Source: Bog-756 sp963778165
Lineage (GTDB): Bacteria > Actinomycetota > Acidimicrobiia > Acidimicrobiales > RAAP-2
DNA: 64,000 nucleotides
Direction: 5' to 3'
Assembly: GCA_963778165.1 (NCBI GenBank)
Contig: CAVZTE010000002.1
Span: 62,001-126,000, forward strand
Shown: piece by piece, positions 28,372 through 37,608 of the stretch
How positions within the stretch are numbered: position 1 is the stretch's first letter
Layout of the letters: every line of letters begins with the position of its first letter
Made by a program: the position numbers and the translations under genes
The notes under the pieces: model-generated
Told to the model about the DNA's origin: nothing
Databases searched by the model: none
Seen by the model: only the letters and a program-made list of their open reading frames with translations

Positions 28372-28385
28372 AATCCTTAAGGATT
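28372..28385. promoter_or_regulatory. AATCCTTAAGGATT palindrome upstream of glycosyltransferase operon
   Basis: A perfect 14-bp palindrome about 110 bp before the start of the glycosyltransferase at 28495, in an otherwise GC-rich spacer. Its core TCCTTAAGGA is identical to the element at 9815-9824. A repressor or activator site is plausible. Confidence 0.4.
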
Positions 28386-28482
28386 CCAATACGTTCCCGG
28401 AGGCCTTGGGCCCGCTCGGAGGATCGGGCCGCTGACCTGGGTCGATGACCCCCCATCAAGCCGATCACCCAGGTACGTCCTG

Positions 28483-28488
28483 TACTAT
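28483..28488 (+). promoter_or_regulatory. TACTAT -10 box, leaderless promoter
   Basis: A TANNNT -10 hexamer ends 6 nt before ATG 28495, so transcription should begin at or next to the start codon. No Shine-Dalgarno is present. No convincing -35 was found, as is usual for actinobacterial leaderless genes. Confidence 0.6.
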
Positions 28489-28494
28489 CCGCCG

Positions 28495-30879
28495 ATGGGG
28501 AAATTTGCCTGCTGCACCATCGTGGCTCGCAACTATCTGCCCCTGGCCCGGGTGCTGGCGAAGTCCCTCAACCGGCACCACCCGGACATGACCTTGTGGG
28601 TGCTGGTAGTCGACGACGAGTCGATCGAACCTGCTGACGGTGAGCCGTTCGCCACCCTGTCCCTGTCGGACGTGGGGCTGGGCAATGGGTTGGGACGCCA
28701 GATGGCCGCGGAGTACTCGATCCTCGAGTTCTCGACGGCTGTGAAACCTTGGCTCCTCACCCACCTCCTGGAGCGGACGGGACGGCCCGTGCTCTACTTC
28801 GACCCTGACATCGAGATCTTCGGGGATGTCGGGCCGCTGGCCGATCTGGCGGCGCGCCACGACGTCGTAGTGACCCCACACCATCTCCGACCGTTGCCGC
28901 GTGACGGGAGGACTCCTGTCGAATCGGACTTCCTGGCCACGGGTATGTACAACTTGGGATTCATAGGGACCGGACTCGGGGCCTTGCACCATGGGTTCCT
29001 GGCCTTCTGGAGAGAGCGCCTCGAGCGTGACGCGGTCGTCGACTTCCCCAACATGATGTTCACCGATCAGCGTTGGGTCGACTTCATCGATTGCTTCCCC
29101 CATGAGGTGATTGGCGACCCGGGCTGCAACGTGGCCTACTGGAACGTCGGTCAACGCCCGCTGGCCCGGCAAGGTGATGTGATCACGGTGGACGGTCATC
29201 CACTGGTCTTCTTCCACTTCAGTGGGTTGGATCCGACCAGACCGCACCTGTTGTCCACCAACCAGGGCGCACGGCCACGCGTCTTCCTCAGTGACCATCC
29301 GGTGCTGGCCGGCCTGTGCCATCACTACCGGGACGAGGTGGTTGCCGCCGGGTACTTCACCGACATCTCCACTCCCTACGGATGGAGCACCACCCCCTCC
29401 GGGCTGGTGCTGACGCCGGTCCACCGCCGCGCCTACCGGAGCGGATTGATCGAGGCCGAGCGGGGTGGCGTGGAGCGACCTCCCAACCCCTTCGATGACC
29501 CCCGCGGCTTCGAGGCATGGATCGAAGTCGCCGGGATGGGCCGCACCCAGCTCCCCATCTACCTCCACACGCTTTGGACCTTGAACCGGGACCTCCAAGC
29601 GCTCTTCATTGATCCGCTCCTCCAACCCCATCATGCGTTCGCCTTCTACCAGTGGGTGGTCAGCAACGACGATCCCAGGGCCGCCGGCGTTCCTGAGGGC
29701 CTCCGCGCCCGGCTTCTGGCTCGCCTGGCCGGACTTGATCCCCTGGGCGACCAAAAAGACACCGTCCCGTTGCGACCTGGCCTCAACGTCCTCGGCTATC
29801 TGAACGCAGATCTGGGTGTCAGCCAAGCGGCGCGGCTGGTCTTGTCAGCAGCGGCATCGGCGGGAGTCCCCGCCAACGCCATGTCGGTAGACCCGGAGAC
29901 CGAGTCACTTCGGCATGTGCCCGGCAACAGTTGGGGCAACGAGTGGTCGTTCGACACCAATGTCTTCTGTATCAACGCGGACATGCTGGGTACGGTCACG
30001 GCCGGGCTTCCGCGTTCCATGCTGTCGGAGCGGAACAGCGCCGGTATCTGGTTCTGGGAGGCAGAACGGGTCCCTGACTCCTTCGGGTGGGCGTTCGGGC
30101 TCGTCGACGAAGTCTGGGCGCCAAGCCAGTTCATCGCCGCGGCCCTCGAACGGACCGGTTCCGGACGGGTGGTACCCATAGCAATGCCGGTTCCCGTGCC
30201 TAACTGGAGCACGTCGCTCACCCGGCAGGACCTCGGCCTGCCGGAGGGATTCGTGGTGCTCTTCTCCTTTGACTTCGCCAGTGTCTTCGAGCGCAAGAAC
30301 CCCCTGGGCCTGCTGAAGGCCTACTGCAAGGCGTTCGATCCCGATGACGGGGCGCATCTCGTGCTCAAGAGTGTGGGAGGCGACCGCCACTGGGAGGAGA
30401 TGGAGCTCTTGCGGGCTTCGATCGACCGACCCGACATCGTCCTGTTGGATGGCATCGTGCCCCCCCACCACGTCAAAGCCATGATGGAGCTATGTGACTG
30501 CTATGCCTCTCTCCACCGGTCCGAGGGATTCGGCCTGGGTATGGCAGAGGCCATGGCGCTGGGAAAGCCCGTCGTGGCCACGGCCTGGTCGGCCAACCTC
30601 GAATTCATGGACGAGGAGTCGGCCTACCTGATTCCCGCGGCCACGGTGCCCATTCCCGCCGACGTACCCGTTTACGGCGGGCTGGGGCGTTGGGCCGACC
30701 CGGACCTCGATGCGGCCGCTGAGGCCCTCCGCCGGATCCACGATGATCCCGCGGGGGCAGCGTCCAGGGGAAGGCGGGCCCGGGCCCACATGGAGCGGAC
30801 CCGCAGTCCGAGGGCGGCGGGGGAGCAGTTGGCCGCCAACGCCGAGCGCCTGAGGAGCCGTGGGCGGGTGCCCGCATGA
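28495..30879 (+). CDS. Two-domain glycosyltransferase (GT-A-like + GT4)
   Basis: A 794-residue fusion. The N-terminal half (about 1-300) has a nucleotide-diphospho-sugar fold: FACCTIVARNYLPLARVLA and the metal motif in YFDPDIEIFGD, as in GT8-like enzymes. The C-terminal half (about 425-780) is a GT-B/GT4 transferase with VLFSFDFASVFERKNP and the donor-site HRSEGFGLGMAEAMALGKP. Each half should add one sugar in the cytoplasm, so the protein could build a disaccharide step. It starts from a leaderless promoter and overlaps the next gene by ATGA. Sugars are unknown. Confidence 0.85.
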   Translation: MGKFACCTIVARNYLPLARVLAKSLNRHHPDMTLWVLVVDDESIEPADGEPFATLSLSDVGLGNGLGRQMAAEYSILEFSTAVKPWLLTHLLERTGRPVLYFDPDIEIFGDVGPLADLAARHDVVVTPHHLRPLPRDGRTPVESDFLATGMYNLGFIGTGLGALHHGFLAFWRERLERDAVVDFPNMMFTDQRWVDFIDCFPHEVIGDPGCNVAYWNVGQRPLARQGDVITVDGHPLVFFHFSGLDPTRPHLLSTNQGARPRVFLSDHPVLAGLCHHYRDEVVAAGYFTDISTPYGWSTTPSGLVLTPVHRRAYRSGLIEAERGGVERPPNPFDDPRGFEAWIEVAGMGRTQLPIYLHTLWTLNRDLQALFIDPLLQPHHAFAFYQWVVSNDDPRAAGVPEGLRARLLARLAGLDPLGDQKDTVPLRPGLNVLGYLNADLGVSQAARLVLSAAASAGVPANAMSVDPETESLRHVPGNSWGNEWSFDTNVFCINADMLGTVTAGLPRSMLSERNSAGIWFWEAERVPDSFGWAFGLVDEVWAPSQFIAAALERTGSGRVVPIAMPVPVPNWSTSLTRQDLGLPEGFVVLFSFDFASVFERKNPLGLLKAYCKAFDPDDGAHLVLKSVGGDRHWEEMELLRASIDRPDIVLLDGIVPPHHVKAMMELCDCYASLHRSEGFGLGMAEAMALGKPVVATAWSANLEFMDEESAYLIPAATVPIPADVPVYGGLGRWADPDLDAAAEALRRIHDDPAGAASRGRRARAHMERTRSPRAAGEQLAANAERLRSRGRVPA

Positions 30880-31937
30880 GGGCCTCGAACCGGCCCGCCT
30901 CGGAATCGTGGCCCACGCCGCCATCCCCACCCGGCTCGACCGACTCCGACGTCGATGTGGTCATCACCACCCGCGACGACGGACCGGGTCTCCGTCACCA
31001 GGTGGAGAGTCTCCCGCCAGGGGGAATCCACGACCTGTTCATCGTCGATCGGGCCTCGACGGATATCGATGCTCTGAACGCGCTGGCCCGGCTGGAGGCT
31101 GTGGGCTATCACGTCGTCCGACAGGATCAGCGGAGTCTGAGCCAAGCTCGCAATGAGGGTCTGCGCGTTTCGCAGGCCCCGTTCTTGGTGAACCTCGACG
31201 CCGGTACCGTGCCGCGGGAGCCATTCCTGGCCGAAGCGTCGGCCATCCTGCGCCACGACTCGACCGTGGGGGCGGTGCGGGCGGACGGGCGGTGGAGCGG
31301 CAGCGATGACCCCATCGAGGTTGCCGGAGCCGACCCACCGTCGATGGCCACGGACGTGCACTTCGAGCCCTTCGCCGTACTGCGCCGGGCGGCCGTCGAG
31401 AAGGTCGGGGGTTGGGACGATCGACTGAAGGCCGGACCGGACCGTGATCTCTTCCTGTCCCTGATCGAGACGGGCTGGTCAGTGGCCAAGCTCTCGTCGA
31501 TCGGCTTCAGCCGGCTCGAGGGCGCTGGCCGGCAGGAGGGCTCGGCCGACTACCCCGCCGTCCAAGCCGACGGGATCCGGATGGCCGAGAAGCACCGTGA
31601 CCTCTACGCCGCTCACTGTCCCGCCATGATCGGGGCCTATGAAGTGGCCTTGGCCAAAGCCGGCGCCTGGTCGGAGGGTGGCAGCTCCTCGGGCGCCGAG
31701 CGCGCCGTGCGCGACCTGACGGACCAACTGGCTGCGGTCCGGGCCGAGCTGGCCCGGTCGGAGGCGGACGGCGTCCGGGCCAGAGAGATCGTGGCCGATG
31801 TGGCCGCCGACCAGCTCCAGGTCAAAGAGGCCCATGCTCAGGTGGAGGCACTGGACCGGGAGCTCTCGGCCATTCGGGCCACCAGGTCCCAGCGAATGGT
31901 GACGGCCCTGTGGCGCGTCTACGAGAAGTTCCGCTGA
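30876..31937 (+). CDS. GT2-like glycosyltransferase with C-terminal coiled coil
   Basis: A 353-residue protein coupled to the preceding transferase by an ATGA overlap. A GT-A fold begins at DVDVVITTRDDG; SLSQARNEGL and LVNLDAGTVP are the donor-binding region and DXD-like motif. The first 25 residues are Pro/Ser-rich. From about residue 265 to 340 it is a heptad-rich coiled coil (RDLTDQLAAVRAELARSEAD and VEALDRELSAIRATRSQ), ending in a basic WRVYEKFR. Similar tails occur on other products of this locus and may hold the enzymes together. Sugar unknown. Confidence 0.8.
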   Translation: MRASNRPASESWPTPPSPPGSTDSDVDVVITTRDDGPGLRHQVESLPPGGIHDLFIVDRASTDIDALNALARLEAVGYHVVRQDQRSLSQARNEGLRVSQAPFLVNLDAGTVPREPFLAEASAILRHDSTVGAVRADGRWSGSDDPIEVAGADPPSMATDVHFEPFAVLRRAAVEKVGGWDDRLKAGPDRDLFLSLIETGWSVAKLSSIGFSRLEGAGRQEGSADYPAVQADGIRMAEKHRDLYAAHCPAMIGAYEVALAKAGAWSEGGSSSGAERAVRDLTDQLAAVRAELARSEADGVRAREIVADVAADQLQVKEAHAQVEALDRELSAIRATRSQRMVTALWRVYEKFR

Positions 31938-32101
31938 CGCCGTACCCCATGGATGCCGGACACCCTCCCGGACAGAAGGTACGATGGACGGGTACCCGGG
32001 TGCTCGTCGAGGGGCGTGGCATCGGAAGGACCCAGCGGAATGAGCACGCTTGACCGTGGTATGGATCTGGTGACGGCCGACAGCTACCGGGACGTGCCGA
32101 T

Positions 32102-34126
32102 ATGAGCTCGACTACCGGTTTGTCCGCTGTCCTGGCCGCGGCCGAGTGGTTCCCCTCCGACGGTCAGCCGGCGTGGTTCGACGAGGCACCGGATCCGGAC
32201 GTGACGGTGGTCATACTCGGTTGGCGCTCTGCCCCCTACCTCCTCGACTGCCTGCGCTCGGTGTCCCGCACTGATCGCACGGTGAGCTTCGAAGTGATCG
32301 TCTCCCTCAACGAGCCGACCGCGGAGCTGATGAAGGAGTTGACCGAAAATGTCCGGGGGGCTCGCATCATCCAGTCCCGCGTCAACCTCGGTTACGGGGG
32401 GGCGTGTAACGCCGCCGTCGAGTTCGCATCGGGCCGGTACATCCTGTTCCTGAACGACGACACCATCGTGGATCGGTACTGGCTGACCTCTCTGGTCGAG
32501 ACGGCAGAAGAACATCCCACCGTCTCGGCTGTCGGAAGCCTCCTGCTCAACGCCGACGGCACGCTTCAGGAGGCAGGCTCACTGCTGTTCGCCGACGGGT
32601 CCACTGCGGCCGTACTGGGCGGGGGAACCTCTGTTGCCCACCGAAACGACTGGGCCCGTCGCGTCGACTACTGCTCGGCCGCCTCGCTGCTCGTGCGCAA
32701 GTCGACCTGGGATCGGCTGGGCGGCTTTGACGAGGCCTACTACCCGGCCTACTTCGAAGACGTCGACTTCTGCCTTCGCATTCAAGAGATCGGCCAGCAG
32801 GTGTGGCTCCAGCCTCTCTCGAAGGTCCGCCACATCCGATCCGGCAGCGTCGATGAGCCGTACAAGGTCTTCTTGACCCTCCGAAACCGCAAGCACTTCA
32901 TCAAGCGGTGGTCGCATCTGCTGGAGGATCGCCTGGCGCCGGTAGGCCCGGTCGAGGAGCTGGAGGAAGTGGCGACCTGGGTGGGAATGGGGCGGCCCAC
33001 TCGCATTCTCGTGATCGACGACCGCATCCCAACCTCGTGGCTGGGGTCCGGATTCGGCCGGATGCTCGATGCGCTCACCGAGCTCGCCTCCGCCGACGAT
33101 CAATTCGTGTCACTGTTCCCCGCCGCCACCGGCGAGGGATCCCGGGACGAACTGTGCCGAATGGGCGTTCGCATCCTGGAGGGCGATCTCGAGGTGCACC
33201 TCAAACAGCCGTACACCAGCTACGACGTGGTCATCATCTCCCGTCCCTACAACTATGAGCTCTTTGCTCCGATGGTGCGGGAGCATCAGCCTCAGGCCGC
33301 CGTGATCTATGACGCCGAGGCCTTGTACTTCCGCCGGACGGAACGTCAGGCACTCCTGTCCGACGAGCCGTTGGTCAACGAACAACTGCGGGCGGAGGCC
33401 CGGACCATGCAGCGGTCCGAGCAGCGGTACTTCTCCGATGCCGATCAGGCCGTCTGCATCAGCGAAGTCGAGGCGGCATTCGCCCGAAAGGTGGACGGCG
33501 CATCACCCGTCCACGTCATCGACACGCGACTGCTCACTCCTCGGTGGACGCCCCAGCCCTTTGATCGGAGACGCGACGCCGTACTGGTGGCCGGCTGGCT
33601 GTCGGGAGCCGAATCGCCGAACGGCGACGGGCTGGTCTGGTTCGTGCGCAAAGTGCTGCCCCTGCTGCGGGCCCGGATCCCGTGGGTCCGGCTACGCGTC
33701 ACCGGTCAGGACCCTCCGTCAGAGCTGCTCCACTACGCCAGCCCGAGCCTGCTCTTCGAGGGCCGAGTCCGCGACCTGGGGAAGTTCTACGAGGAAGCCC
33801 GAGTGGCCATCGTGCCGGTTCGATTTGGGGCCGGCGTCAAGTTGAAGACCATCGAAGCGCTCCAATATGGGGTCCCGACCGTCACCACGGGTGTCGGGGC
33901 CGAGGGTATCGATGTGCACGATACGGGCGCCCTGGAGGTAACCGACGACCCGGCTGAATTCGCGCACAGCGTGGCGACGCTGCTGGAGGATCCCCGCTCG
34001 TGGGAGAGCCAGCGGAAGCGGATTCGAGCCCTGCACGGTGTCTGGGCCGGACAGCCGGCCGGGACGTCGTGGCGGAGCATCGTTGAGAAGGCACTCAAAG
34101 ATCGAGGTAAAACGGCCACTCACTGA
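32102..34126 (+). CDS. Two-domain glycosyltransferase (GT2 + GT4)
   Basis: A 674-residue fusion. The GT2 half (about 30-280) is rhamnosyltransferase-like: VTVVILGWRSAPYLLDCLRS, VNLGYGGACN, the donor motif FLNDDT and acceptor-side GGFDEAYYPAYFEDVDFC. The GT4-like half (about 300-660) includes VLVAGWLSG, FGAGVKLKTIEALQYGVP and a normal glycine-rich donor loop. The 164-bp spacer before it suggests its own promoter. It probably adds two residues to a surface polysaccharide; specificity is not visible. Confidence 0.85.
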   Translation: MSSTTGLSAVLAAAEWFPSDGQPAWFDEAPDPDVTVVILGWRSAPYLLDCLRSVSRTDRTVSFEVIVSLNEPTAELMKELTENVRGARIIQSRVNLGYGGACNAAVEFASGRYILFLNDDTIVDRYWLTSLVETAEEHPTVSAVGSLLLNADGTLQEAGSLLFADGSTAAVLGGGTSVAHRNDWARRVDYCSAASLLVRKSTWDRLGGFDEAYYPAYFEDVDFCLRIQEIGQQVWLQPLSKVRHIRSGSVDEPYKVFLTLRNRKHFIKRWSHLLEDRLAPVGPVEELEEVATWVGMGRPTRILVIDDRIPTSWLGSGFGRMLDALTELASADDQFVSLFPAATGEGSRDELCRMGVRILEGDLEVHLKQPYTSYDVVIISRPYNYELFAPMVREHQPQAAVIYDAEALYFRRTERQALLSDEPLVNEQLRAEARTMQRSEQRYFSDADQAVCISEVEAAFARKVDGASPVHVIDTRLLTPRWTPQPFDRRRDAVLVAGWLSGAESPNGDGLVWFVRKVLPLLRARIPWVRLRVTGQDPPSELLHYASPSLLFEGRVRDLGKFYEEARVAIVPVRFGAGVKLKTIEALQYGVPTVTTGVGAEGIDVHDTGALEVTDDPAEFAHSVATLLEDPRSWESQRKRIRALHGVWAGQPAGTSWRSIVEKALKDRGKTATH

Positions 34127-34178
34127 TAAAGTGGCTGTACAGTTGAGTAATTGATCCACGGGACGAAGGATCTGGGAA

Positions 34179-34667
34179 ATGAATGATGGTGGGACGTCTC
34201 CATCCACAGTGAATGACGCATCGGGGCAGGCCATTCTGGCGGCAGTGCCTCTCAAGGCCATCCGGTCTGACCCTGTTGCTCCTGAGGGGGCGAACGGTGC
34301 CGATCGGTCGACTCCGGTGTCCATGCTCCAGCGGCGAATCGCCGAGCTCGAACTCAGGTTGCGTGAGCGGGTCGAAGAGAACATCGTCCTCGACAACGAG
34401 GTCCACTGCCTCCAACGGGAGGGACTGGTCAGAAACGAGTACCTGGCCTCGTTGCAGGATGACGCCTCGCGCCTGCCCGACGTGGAGTGGGAGCTGGGGG
34501 AGACCAAGCGCCAGTTGGAAGAGGTCCGGTCCGAGCTCGAGGCGTTCCGCAATCGCCAGGCCCTCATCCTGGTGGATCGAATCGTGGTCTCCGCTCAACG
34601 ACGCAAGGGCCTCTACCGGGTCGGGCGCTTCGTCACCTACCGGATGGTGCGTACCTTCCGCTCCTGA
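34179..34667 (+). CDS. Coiled-coil protein of the glycan locus
   Basis: A 162-residue cytoplasmic protein. Residues 48-128 are strongly heptad-patterned (LQRRIAELELRLRERVEEN, ELGETKRQLEEVRSELEAF), followed by a basic amphipathic tail (RRKGLYRVGRFVTYRMVR) like the ends of the locus glycosyltransferases. AAGGA lies 8 nt before ATG 34179. There is no enzymatic domain; a scaffold or length-control partner for the glycosyltransferases and the FkbM protein is inferred. Confidence 0.7.
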   Translation: MNDGGTSPSTVNDASGQAILAAVPLKAIRSDPVAPEGANGADRSTPVSMLQRRIAELELRLRERVEENIVLDNEVHCLQREGLVRNEYLASLQDDASRLPDVEWELGETKRQLEEVRSELEAFRNRQALILVDRIVVSAQRRKGLYRVGRFVTYRMVRTFRS

Positions 34668-34732
34668 CCTCCCCGAGCCCTCCCAAGTAGGCGGACGCTC
34701 AGAGGTCGGTGGGGACGGCGGTCAACGGGCCG

Positions 34733-35524
34733 TCAATGGCCGAGCGGCAGGTGTTCGAGCACCCCGGCCAGCCCACCGATGTCGTCGATGATGTAGTCGG
34801 GTTGACCATGTAGGTCGAGGTCGGATGGCCGAAACTTGCCCGTGCGTACCAGCACACCGGTGATGCCCACGGCCTGGGCCCCCAGAACGTCGGACTCGAC
34901 GTCGTCTCCGACCACTACCGTCTCCTCCGGCTTCACGTCCAGATCGGCCAGGGCGGCGTGGAAGAAGGAGGGTGCCGGCTTGCCGACGACGGTGATGTCG
35001 ATGCTGGCGGCCGCCTCGAGACCGACCACGAACGCCCCCATGTCCAAGGCCGGGCCGTCGGCGGTCTGGAAGCGGGTGTTGCGATGGAGGGCGATCACCG
35101 GGGCGCCCTCGAGGGCCAGTTTGAAGGCCTGGTCCAACAGGGTGTACCCGACCGAGGGCCCGGCTCCTCCCAGCAGTACCACGTCGGCGGACAGGGCATG
35201 AGCGGCGTCCACCACCTCCACACCCACCAGGTCGTGCCGGAGGTCGCCCTCGTTGACCACCAGGCAGCGGGACCCTGGATGGTGCTGGGACAGGTAGTGG
35301 GCCGCACTGGTCACCGCGGTGAGCACCTGTTCGATGCGCACCGCGAACCCTGAGCTGGTGAGCCGGTCGACAATCTGGCCTCGGGTCTTCGATGAGGTGT
35401 TGGTGACCAGTCGGAACTCGATCCCTTGGTCGTCGAGCCACGTGACCGTGTCCACGGCATGGGGCAACGGCTCCCACGACACCACCAGCACCCCGTCGAT
35501 GTCCAGGAGCAGCGAGCGACCCAT
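34733..35524 (-). CDS. HAD-superfamily sugar/nucleotide phosphatase (NagD-like)
   Basis: A 263-residue HAD phosphatase. LLLDIDGVLVVSWEP holds both catalytic aspartates, VTNTSSK the motif-II Thr/Ser, VVGKPAP the Lys, and VVGDDVESDVLGAQAVG the metal-binding acids. The large cap domain (about 70-190) and the overall length match NagD/PGP-type enzymes. ATG 35524 has TATCAT 5 nt upstream, so it is probably leaderless. The likely substrate is a small phosphorylated metabolite; the family is broad. Confidence 0.88.
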   Translation of the reverse strand: MGRSLLLDIDGVLVVSWEPLPHAVDTVTWLDDQGIEFRLVTNTSSKTRGQIVDRLTSSGFAVRIEQVLTAVTSAAHYLSQHHPGSRCLVVNEGDLRHDLVGVEVVDAAHALSADVVLLGGAGPSVGYTLLDQAFKLALEGAPVIALHRNTRFQTADGPALDMGAFVVGLEAAASIDITVVGKPAPSFFHAALADLDVKPEETVVVGDDVESDVLGAQAVGITGVLVRTGKFRPSDLDLHGQPDYIIDDIGGLAGVLEHLPLGH

Positions 35525-35594
35525 GGGTGATGATACCGCCGGCTCCCTTGGCCAGAACGGGCCGCGGGCCTCCCGTACGGCGTCCGACCTCTGG

Positions 35595-37061
35595 CTAGGA
35601 CGCCGGCCCCACCTCGGCCGGCCTAGCGACTTCTCGAGCCAGCCGCGCAGTGCCCCGACGCACCATGGTGGCGGAGGCATCGGCATCCTTGATGGTCAGG
35701 GCCACTGCCGCGCCGATCAACGCCACGCCCGCCGTGGCCGCAAACGCCGCGTGGTACGCGGTCAGGTCGGGTACCGTGTGGCCGGCCACCACATGGACCG
35801 CGCCCACCACGGCGATCACCGTGGTCACCAGCGACACGCCCAGCGCACTGCCCAGTTGGCGTTGGCTGTTGAACAGAGAGGAGGCGTTCCCGGTGTCCGC
35901 CGGGGAGATGGTGGCGAACGAGGCGGCCTGGGTCGACACGATGACCTGGGCCATGGACAGGCCCATGGCGAACATGAGCAACCGCATCCACCACAGATCG
36001 GTGTCGAAGCCCACCTGGGTCATCAGCACCATGGAGCAGGCCACGCCGATCAGCCCTGCCGCCACCAGGCGGCGGGGACCGATCCGGGGGTAGAGCAGGC
36101 GGCTGGCGATCTGGGCCCCGACCATCACTCCGACGGCCTCAGGGAAGGTGCTCAGACCCGACTGGAGGGCGTTGAGGCCCAGAGCGAGCTGAAAGAACAG
36201 CGGGACGGCGAACAGCACCCCGAGGAAGGCGGCCATGGCGATCATCAGCACCAGGCTGGTGGAGCGGAACAGTCGGTTGCCGTAGAGGCGCAACTTCAAC
36301 AAGGGTTTGGATGTTCGCAACTCCACCCGCACCAACACCGCCAGCATCACCGCCCCCACCACGATGGTGGTGATGATCTCCGGGCTGTGCCAACCCTTGT
36401 CGGGTCCTTCGCTCACCCCGAACATCACCAGGGCGAAGCCGATCCCCGCCAGCAGGAATCCCGGAATGTCGAACCGACCCGGATGGGGTTGGCGGTGCTC
36501 CTCCAAGAAGACCAGGCCAAAGGTGAAGGCCGCCACACCGATGGGCAGGTTGACGAAGAAGACCCACCGCCACGAGAGATTGGTCACCAAGAGGCCCCCG
36601 ATGACCGGGCCCAGCGCCGGGGCCATGGCGGTGGGCACGGTCAGGATGCTGGAGGCCCGGACCCGCTCTTCGGGAGGGAACGTCCGGAACAGCATGGCCA
36701 TACCCACCGGGGTCAGCATGCCGCCACCCACCCCTTGGATGACCCGGAAGAACACCAACTCGGAGAGACTGCCAGCCAGGCCGCAGAGCACCGAGGCCCC
36801 GGTGAACACGGCGATGGCGAAGAGAAGCACCCGTTTGGAGCCGATGCGGTCGCCGAGCCAACCGGCGGCGGGGATGAACACGGCCAGGCTCACCAGGTAC
36901 CCCACGGCCACGGCGTCGAGTGCGGTCTCCGGCACACCGAACTGCCGCCCGATGGAAGGCAGGGCCACATTGACAATGGTGATGTCCATCACATTCATGA
37001 ACATGGCGGCCACGAAGACCACGCTGACGCTTATCTTCGGATTGATGTGGATGCGGGGCAT
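35595..37061 (-). CDS. MFS transporter, DHA2 (EmrB/QacA) family
   Basis: A 488-residue exporter with fourteen predicted helices. It has the DHA2 signatures MNVMDITIVNVALPSIG in helix 1, GDRIGSKR after helix 2, FFRVIQGVGGGMLTPVGMAML in helix 4 and APALGPVIGGLL (motif C, typical of antiporters) in helix 5. Such proteins export drugs or lipophilic cations in exchange for protons. The upstream YjbQ gene ends 33 bp before this gene begins, so both may share a transcript. No adjacent TetR or MarR regulator was seen. Substrate unknown. Confidence 0.9.
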   Translation of the reverse strand: MPRIHINPKISVSVVFVAAMFMNVMDITIVNVALPSIGRQFGVPETALDAVAVGYLVSLAVFIPAAGWLGDRIGSKRVLLFAIAVFTGASVLCGLAGSLSELVFFRVIQGVGGGMLTPVGMAMLFRTFPPEERVRASSILTVPTAMAPALGPVIGGLLVTNLSWRWVFFVNLPIGVAAFTFGLVFLEEHRQPHPGRFDIPGFLLAGIGFALVMFGVSEGPDKGWHSPEIITTIVVGAVMLAVLVRVELRTSKPLLKLRLYGNRLFRSTSLVLMIAMAAFLGVLFAVPLFFQLALGLNALQSGLSTFPEAVGVMVGAQIASRLLYPRIGPRRLVAAGLIGVACSMVLMTQVGFDTDLWWMRLLMFAMGLSMAQVIVSTQAASFATISPADTGNASSLFNSQRQLGSALGVSLVTTVIAVVGAVHVVAGHTVPDLTAYHAAFAATAGVALIGAAVALTIKDADASATMVRRGTARLAREVARPAEVGPAS

Positions 37062-37093
37062 TGCTGGTTCCTCGGCCGTCGACGGGAACCGTT

Positions 37094-37495
37094 CTAGCCG
37101 CTGAGGAACGAGAGCCGGACCTGGCGCCGGGGGTTGTCGCCGTTGGTGTCCACCAGGACGACCCGTTGCCAGGTGCCGAGTAGAACGTGCCCGTGGAGGA
37201 CCGGGACCGACAACGACGGGCTGACCAGGGCCGGCAGGACATGGTCAGCGCCGTGGCCGGGGGTCCCGTGGCGATGCCGGTACCGGTCGTCCCGGGGCAG
37301 CAGGCGGGCCAGGGTTTCGTCGAGGTCGGCTTCGGACCCCGACCCCGTCTCCATCAGGGCCAGGCCCGCGGTGGCATGGGGAGCGAAGACATTCACCAGG
37401 CCGTCGCCCCGGGAGGCGCAGAACTGCTCCAGCTCAGCGGTGATGTCGATGACCGTGCGGCCGTAGGTGTCGACGGAGATAAGCAGTGAGTCCAT
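37094..37495 (-). CDS. YjbQ (UPF0047) family protein
   Basis: A 133-residue protein covering the whole UPF0047 domain: APHATAGLALMETG, then a HRHGTPGHGADHVLPALVSP stretch with the conserved histidines, and GTWQRVVLVDTNGDNPRR near the end. E. coli YjbQ shows weak thiamine-phosphate-synthase activity, so such proteins are often called secondary thiamine-phosphate synthases; the physiological role is uncertain. No thiamine genes lie nearby. The family call is firm. Confidence 0.92.
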   Translation of the reverse strand: MDSLLISVDTYGRTVIDITAELEQFCASRGDGLVNVFAPHATAGLALMETGSGSEADLDETLARLLPRDDRYRHRHGTPGHGADHVLPALVSPSLSVPVLHGHVLLGTWQRVVLVDTNGDNPRRQVRLSFLSG

Positions 37496-37608
37496 GGCCC
37501 GATCTTCGCGCTCGCCGGTCTTTCGGGTCCTACCGGCTCCACCGGCTCAGATTCCCCTGAGTCGGGCCGCCTCCTGACTTAACCGGTCGAACTCGTAGAC
37601 TCTCGACA

